Assembly (NCBI RefSeq): GCF_003046315.1
Contig: NZ_PZZP01000001.1
Span: 2,356,001 to 2,420,000 of the forward strand
Direction: 5' to 3'
Origin: Desmospora activa DSM 45169
GTDB lineage: Bacteria > Bacillota > Bacilli > Thermoactinomycetales > DSM-45169
Length of the DNA: 64,000 bases
Shown: positions 59,647-64,000 of the stretch, piece after piece
How positions within the stretch are numbered: the first letter of the stretch is position 1
Layout of the letters: each line of letters opens with the position of its first letter
Notes under the pieces: model-generated
What the model was told of the DNA's origin: nothing
Seen by the model: the letters and a program-made list of their open reading frames with translations, nothing else
The model's database searches: none
Program-made: the position numbers and the translations under genes

Positions 59647-60354
59647 TTACAACGTCATCCCGCTACCTCCTGCTTGAATCAACAAATTCGTCCATTGCTC
59701 CTCTTTTTCGTCCGTCCATTCTTCCATGGTGTAATAAATAATCGCATATATACCGGTATCGTTAGAGAAGACACGAGCCATTCCATCCGCTTTTTGCGAA
59801 GTCTCATCATCCGTTATACTGATTTTCGCCAGGATATTATCCCGATCCTGATCGATAACCTGCCACGAAAAACTCTCTCCATATTCTTCCTGCAACAGTT
59901 CTTGGAGTCCTTCCGCTATAACCAAAGAAGTAAAATAATCCTGTACTCCAGGATACGTATGAACCTCGATCAACTCTCTTGCGTAATCCGCATTCTCGCC
60001 GTCGGGAGTGAAATAATAATATTCAAATCCCTCTTCATCCTCTTCCCGGCTTTCTTCCATCCAATTTTGGTTATCGGCGTAGAAAGTAAGATCACCGGCC
60101 GTCACTTCTTCCGCTTCTACGGAATTTGATGTCTCCTCCGATTCATCGTTCATCGGTGGCTGGGCATCCGTATCTTCCTCTTCTTCTTTTTCTTTTGGCT
60201 CTTCTTCTTTCTCTTCCTTTTCTTTCTTCTTATCATCATTCGGGGATTCTTTCTCTTGTTGTAATCCCATGTTTTCAATTAAAACTGTAGAACATCCACT
60301 GGCGAATAAAAGGGAAAAAACCGCTATTAGGGCTCCATACCACTTTAACGGCAA
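59647..60354 (-). CDS. Lipoprotein with acidic/basic low-complexity linker
   Basis: About 235 residues. The signal peptide WYGALIAVFSLLFASGC ends in lipobox ASGC. A strongly charged Lys/Glu linker (residues about 40-75) carries the globular part away from the membrane; it then has TFYADNQNWMEESRE and IYAIIYYTMEEWTDEKEEQW. The fold is not recognised. TTG 60354 fits AGAGG 8 bases upstream and puts the signal peptide at the N-terminus; the long frame to 60537 is not used. It is a single gene with a terminator. Confidence 0.7.
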   Translation of the reverse strand: MPLKWYGALIAVFSLLFASGCSTVLIENMGLQQEKESPNDDKKKEKEEKEEEPKEKEEEEDTDAQPPMNDESEETSNSVEAEEVTAGDLTFYADNQNWMEESREEDEEGFEYYYFTPDGENADYARELIEVHTYPGVQDYFTSLVIAEGLQELLQEEYGESFSWQVIDQDRDNILAKISITDDETSQKADGMARVFSNDTGIYAIIYYTMEEWTDEKEEQWTNLLIQAGGSGMTL

Positions 60355-60579
60355 TACAAACACCTCTTTAAATATTAGAGTCCACTCTCTCACTATCTTA
60401 TCGAAATAAAGCAAAAGGCGCACTAGGCAAAAAAGACTATTATTCCAGTATTCGATTAATTCGACCAAAAGAAAGGATCTGAATGGAAAACAAATGATAC
60501 ATCGATGATTGTACAAGTGGCAACCGTCCGGTAACATAAATGCAAGGATGATGATTCACTTAGCGATTAAAGGGGACGG

Positions 60580-61290
60580 ATGAATTCCATGATATCAGAG
60601 ACCTCACATCCATTGGTGCAGAAAACCGCTCACTATGTAAAAGAGAAAATGATGGGGGAAGAAAGCGGCCATGATTGGTGGCACGTACAGCGCGTCTGGT
60701 TGTTGGCGCAAAAGCTGGCCATAGAGGAGGGGGCAGATCGGCTCGTGGTGGAGTTAGCCGCATTGCTCCACGATATCGCCGATTGGAAATTTCACGATGG
60801 GGATGAAACCGTCGGTCCCGCCACCGCCCGAGCGTGGCTGCAATCGCTACAGGCTCCGGCGGATGTAACCGATCACGTCTGTCGCATCATTGCTACACTT
60901 TCCTTTAAAGGTGCTCATGTTGTTACTCCGATGGAAACACTGGAAGGTGCCGTTGTACAAGATGCGGACCGTTTAGATGCGATTGGTGCCATCGGTATTG
61001 CCCGCACATTCGCGTATGGCGGCTATGTCGGGCAAGCGATCTATCATCCCGATATTCCTCCGGTTCTCCATCAAAGTGCAGCGGAATACAAACAGAAGCG
61101 TTCGACATCCCTCAATCACTTTTACGAAAAGTTATTTCTTTTGAAAGATCGAATGAACACACCTTCCGCCCGTCGAATTGCAGAGGAGCGACATCGATAT
61201 ATGGTGAAATATGTACAACGATTGGCAGATGAATGTTATCTGGACTTCCCCTTGCCGGAGGAAGATGGAACCCCTGCGAGCGAAGAGTAA
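60580..61290 (+). CDS. HD-domain phosphohydrolase (YpgQ/YedJ-like)
   Basis: 236 residues. The metal-binding HD motifs are GHDWWHVQRVW (first His), LAALLHDIADWKF (His-Asp) and VVQDADRLDAIGAIGIAR (distal Asp). The family hydrolyses nucleotides or other phosphoesters with divalent metals; the substrate is not proven. ATG 60580 has AAAGGGG upstream; ATG 60589 is an alternative. It is divergent from the lipoprotein gene at 59647 and followed by a terminator. Confidence 0.88.
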   Translation: MNSMISETSHPLVQKTAHYVKEKMMGEESGHDWWHVQRVWLLAQKLAIEEGADRLVVELAALLHDIADWKFHDGDETVGPATARAWLQSLQAPADVTDHVCRIIATLSFKGAHVVTPMETLEGAVVQDADRLDAIGAIGIARTFAYGGYVGQAIYHPDIPPVLHQSAAEYKQKRSTSLNHFYEKLFLLKDRMNTPSARRIAEERHRYMVKYVQRLADECYLDFPLPEEDGTPASEE

Positions 61291-61302
61291 AGAATTACAA
61301 AA

Positions 61303-61343
61303 GAGCGCATAAAAACGCTCCCCGACCGCAGGGCGATCGGGGG
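61303..61343 (+). terminator. Terminator after the HD-domain gene
   Basis: GAGCG/CGCTC hairpin overlaps a second one, CCCCGA / TCGGGG (61320-61342) followed by GTTTAT. Confidence 0.65.
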
Positions 61344-61440
61344 TTTATCGACCTCAACCTATAACCGAGCGGTTGGAGCTGGCCGTTACGATGCTGGTTT
61401 TTCAGTACCAACGGTACTATGCCGTCAATCGGCCTTTCTG

Positions 61441-62727
61441 TCATGAAGGAGTAAATTGCTCTTCCTCGGTGGAACCTTTCAGCGCAGTGGTGGACGATGT
61501 ACCGCCACTAATCGCGAGGGAGACCGCATCAAAGTAACCGGTTCCCACTTCGCGCTGATGACGGGTCGCGCTGTAACCATGGATTTCATTGGCAAATTCC
61601 CGCTCCTGCAAATGAGAGTATGCAGCCATCCCCGTCTGTTTGTATTCCAGCGCCAGTTCAAACATGCTGTTGTTGAGTGCGTGGAAACCGGCCAGGGTAA
61701 CAAACTGAAACTTATAACCCATCTTCCCCAGCTCATCCTGGAAGCGGGCGATGGTGGCATCGTCCAATTTTTTCTTCCAGTTAAAAGAAGGAGAGCAGTT
61801 GTAAGCCAACATTTTCCCGGGAAATTGGGCATGGATCGCTTCTGCAAACCGACGGGCTTCCTCTAAATCAGGTGTAGAAGTTTCACACCAGATCAAATCG
61901 GCGTAAGGGGCATAAGCCAATCCGCGAGCAATCGCCGTCTCCAGCCCGCAACGCTGGCGGAAGAAGCCTTCCGGCGTCCGTTCACCAGTCAAAAACGGAT
62001 GATCATAAGGATCGATATCGCTGGTAATCAGCTCTGCTGCATTGGCATCGGTGCGGGCCACCAGGATGGTGGGAACGTTTAGGATATCGGCGGCCAGACG
62101 GGCGGAAACCAGATTACGGATCGCTTGCTGGGTAGGGATCAACACCTTGCCTCCCAAATGTCCGCATTTTTTCTCCGACGCCAGTTGATCCTCAAAGTGA
62201 ACACCTGCCGCTCCCGCTTCAATCATTCCCTTCATCAATTCAAACACATTGAGCGGCCCACCAAAACCGGCTTCAGCATCGGCGACAATCGGGGCGAACC
62301 AATTGCGCTCTCGCTTTCCTTCCGCATGCTCAATCTGATCCGCCCGCTGCAGCGCCTGGTTGATGCGCTTCACCACATGCGGAACACTGTTAGCCGGGTA
62401 TAAGCTCTGATCCGGATACATCTGCCCCGCCAGGTTGGCATCGGCGGCTACCTGCCAACCGGAGAGATAAATCGCTTTTAACCCTGCTTTTACCTGTTGC
62501 ACCGCTTGATTACCCGTCAGCGCTCCTAACGCTTTTACATGAGGGTCTTGCTGCAGCAGCTCCCACAAACGCTCTGCTCCCTGCCGCGCCAACGTATGTT
62601 CAATCGCTACAGATCCTCGCAGCCGTAACACATCCTCCACCGTATAAGGACGATTGATGCCATGCCAGCGCGGGCTATTTTCCCAATCCTCTTGCAATTT
62701 TTTTGCCTCTTCATTTTTCCTTGTCAT
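61441..62727 (-). CDS. aceA: Isocitrate lyase
   Basis: 428 residues. Catalytic signature [11 protein letters not shown] with the active Cys, preceded by [15 protein letters not shown]; Mg/substrate residues occur in [11 protein letters not shown] and [11 protein letters not shown]. It splits isocitrate to glyoxylate and succinate, first step of the glyoxylate shunt for growth on acetate or fatty acids. ATG 62727 follows AGAGGAGAG. It is downstream of malate synthase on the same strand (144-base gap). Confidence 0.97.
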   Translation of the reverse strand: MTRKNEEAKKLQEDWENSPRWHGINRPYTVEDVLRLRGSVAIEHTLARQGAERLWELLQQDPHVKALGALTGNQAVQQVKAGLKAIYLSGWQVAADANLAGQMYPDQSLYPANSVPHVVKRINQALQRADQIEHAEGKRERNWFAPIVADAEAGFGGPLNVFELMKGMIEAGAAGVHFEDQLASEKKCGHLGGKVLIPTQQAIRNLVSARLAADILNVPTILVARTDANAAELITSDIDPYDHPFLTGERTPEGFFRQRCGLETAIARGLAYAPYADLIWCETSTPDLEEARRFAEAIHAQFPGKMLAYNCSPSFNWKKKLDDATIARFQDELGKMGYKFQFVTLAGFHALNNSMFELALEYKQTGMAAYSHLQEREFANEIHGYSATRHQREVGTGYFDAVSLAISGGTSSTTALKGSTEEEQFTPS

Positions 62728-62871
62728 GATTCGCTCTCCTCTCTTTTTAAACAAAGTGACACGGACACTTGTATTCTGTCACCTAGTAAGCCTCTTCTGT
62801 TCAGTGGTAAGCCAACTCCTAAGGAATTACTCCCGTTTTCAACACTTGCTCTCCTCAAATCCTCTCGTTTT

Positions 62872-64000
62872 TCACAGCCGTTCATATCCGGACAAGGTTA
62901 AAAACTCTGCAAATTCATCCTGCTCTGTCAAGTATAAAAACCATTCAGCGGTTTCCTTAAACCGTCCCTGAGAAAACGCTTCTGGACCCTGGTCTTCCTC
63001 AATCTTAGCCAACTCCTCATCCACCATTTGACGAACCAATGCTTGTGTCACCTTGCGTCCATCTTCCAACATGCCGCGGGGATGACGGATCCATTGCCAT
63101 ACCTGCGCCCGTGAGATTTCAGCAGTGGCGGCATCTTCCATCAGATGATCGATGGCGACTGCTCCCACTCCCCGCAACCAGGCTTCCATATACAGCAGGG
63201 CCACGCGAATGTTTTGCCGCAAGCCCGCTTCGGTGATGGAGCCGGTGGGAGCCGCCCGTAGATCTTTTGCTGATACGGCGACATCTTCCCGTTTCTTCTC
63301 AATCTGATTTTGCTTTGGCATATATCGGTCAAAAATGGCCCGTGCCACTGGCACCAACGCCGGATGAGCCACCCATGTGCCATCGTGTCCGTCTTGGGCT
63401 TCCCGCTCCTTATCCGCCTCTACCTGTTTCATCGCTTTTTCGTTGGCGACAGGATCATGTTTAACCGGAATCTGCGCAGCCATGCCGCCGATACAAGGTG
63501 CATGACGACGGTGACAGGTCTTAATCGCCAGCCGAGTATACGCTCGCATAAACGGCACCGTCATCGTCACCTGGGAACGATCCGGCAAAAGCGTATCCGG
63601 GTGATGGCGAAAACGCTTGATAAAGCTAAAGATGTAATCCCAACGACCACAATTTAAACCGGCGGAATGCTCCCGCAGCTCATACAAAATTTCATCCATC
63701 TCATAAGCAGCCAGTATCGTTTCAATCAACACCGTCGCTTTAATGGTACCGGGAGCGATCTTTAACTCCTCTTGGGCAAACGAGAATACATCGTTCCACA
63801 GCCGCGCCTCGCGATGACTCTCCAGTTTGGGCAAGTAGAAGTACGGTCCTGACCCTCGCTTTAACAAGGTTTTGGTATTGTGGAAAAAATAAAGCCCAAA
63901 ATCGAACAACCCAGCGGGAATCGCTTTTCCATCCACATGCACATGTTTCTCATCCAGGTGCCATCCCCGGGGTCGCACCTTTAACACAGCCGGGTGATTT
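62872..64000 (-). CDS. aceB: Malate synthase A, C-terminal part (cut by window end)
   Basis: The frame enters from the right edge ([15 protein letters not shown]) and runs about 375 residues to a stop at 62872; the N-terminal part lies outside. Seen motifs: [52 protein letters not shown] and [11 protein letters not shown]. It condenses glyoxylate with acetyl-CoA to malate, second step of the glyoxylate shunt. A valine codon GTG at 63987 is internal, not the start. Probably in an operon with aceA. Confidence 0.95.
   Translation of the reverse strand, partial: NHPAVLKVRPRGWHLDEKHVHVDGKAIPAGLFDFGLYFFHNTKTLLKRGSGPYFYLPKLESHREARLWNDVFSFAQEELKIAPGTIKATVLIETILAAYEMDEILYELREHSAGLNCGRWDYIFSFIKRFRHHPDTLLPDRSQVTMTVPFMRAYTRLAIKTCHRRHAPCIGGMAAQIPVKHDPVANEKAMKQVEADKEREAQDGHDGTWVAHPALVPVARAIFDRYMPKQNQIEKKREDVAVSAKDLRAAPTGSITEAGLRQNIRVALLYMEAWLRGVGAVAIDHLMEDAATAEISRAQVWQWIRHPRGMLEDGRKVTQALVRQMVDEELAKIEEDQGPEAFSQGRFKETAEWFLYLTEQDEFAEFLTLSGYERL

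Noticed and set aside
60046-60237. Glu/Lys-rich run in the lipoprotein gene as a possible microsatellite-type error
   Set aside because: The frame stays intact and such charged linkers are common after lipoprotein anchors.

Overview
The window comes from an endospore-forming Bacillales genome of roughly even base composition, most likely a member or relative of the Thermoactinomycetaceae. This is inferred from gene content; no rRNA or tRNA gene lies in the window. Spore-former markers are an alpha/beta small acid-soluble spore protein with a sigma-G-type promoter, an RsfA-like Myb regulator, and YlbF and YlbG homologues. Bacillus-like synteny is seen in a yunF-yunE-yunD-yunC block, an sspA-type gene next to an acyl-CoA synthetase, and lutABC. 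Features less usual for Bacillus are a MinD-MinE pair without a neighbouring MinC, an XPB-type helicase with a large partner protein as found in actinobacteria, and a TctABC tricarboxylate transporter with two binding proteins.

Layout. 1-4.6 kb: 5' part of a class B penicillin-binding protein, two convergent signal-less subtilases, and two small unknown genes. 4.7-9.8 kb: a structured RNA candidate, a cyclase-like hydrolase, glucose-6-phosphate dehydrogenase, an unknown gene, acyl-CoA synthetase and SASP. 9.9-16.7 kb: small genes, the RsfA-like regulator, minDE, DUF1232, a zinc-ribbon protein, an MFS exporter, ylbG and ylbF. 16.7-20.3 kb: the XPB helicase and its partner. 20.5-28.2 kb: a lipoprotein with a duplicated PrcB-like domain, then five tandem paralogous lipoproteins. 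28.3-32.3 kb: two proline-rich small proteins, mgtE, an HxlR remnant and a CorC/HlyC-type CBS protein. 32.4-39.2 kb: a LacI-controlled sugar ABC transporter and GH35 beta-galactosidase operon. 39.5-45.6 kb: acetyltransferase, yun block and queT. 45.7-50.7 kb: M67 peptidase, pncB, a sulfurtransferase behind a structured leader, cobS and a sugar isomerase-like gene. 50.8-59.4 kb: lutABC, an APC permease and tctCBAC. 59.6-64 kb: a lipoprotein, an HD hydrolase, and the glyoxylate shunt genes aceB (cut by the window end) and aceA.

How it works together. Much of the right half serves organic acid and carbon salvage: lactate oxidation (lut), tricarboxylate-type uptake (tct, with a near-consensus CcpA site), the glyoxylate bypass (aceBA), acyl-CoA activation and galactoside use. 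The left half is mostly envelope, division, sporulation and DNA-repair housekeeping. The parts least explained by known families are the five-gene lipoprotein array with covarying spacer hairpins, the pseudoknot/terminator RNA at about 4.8 kb, and the multibranched leader at about 48.9 kb. No CRISPR array, prophage, insertion sequence or integrase was seen.
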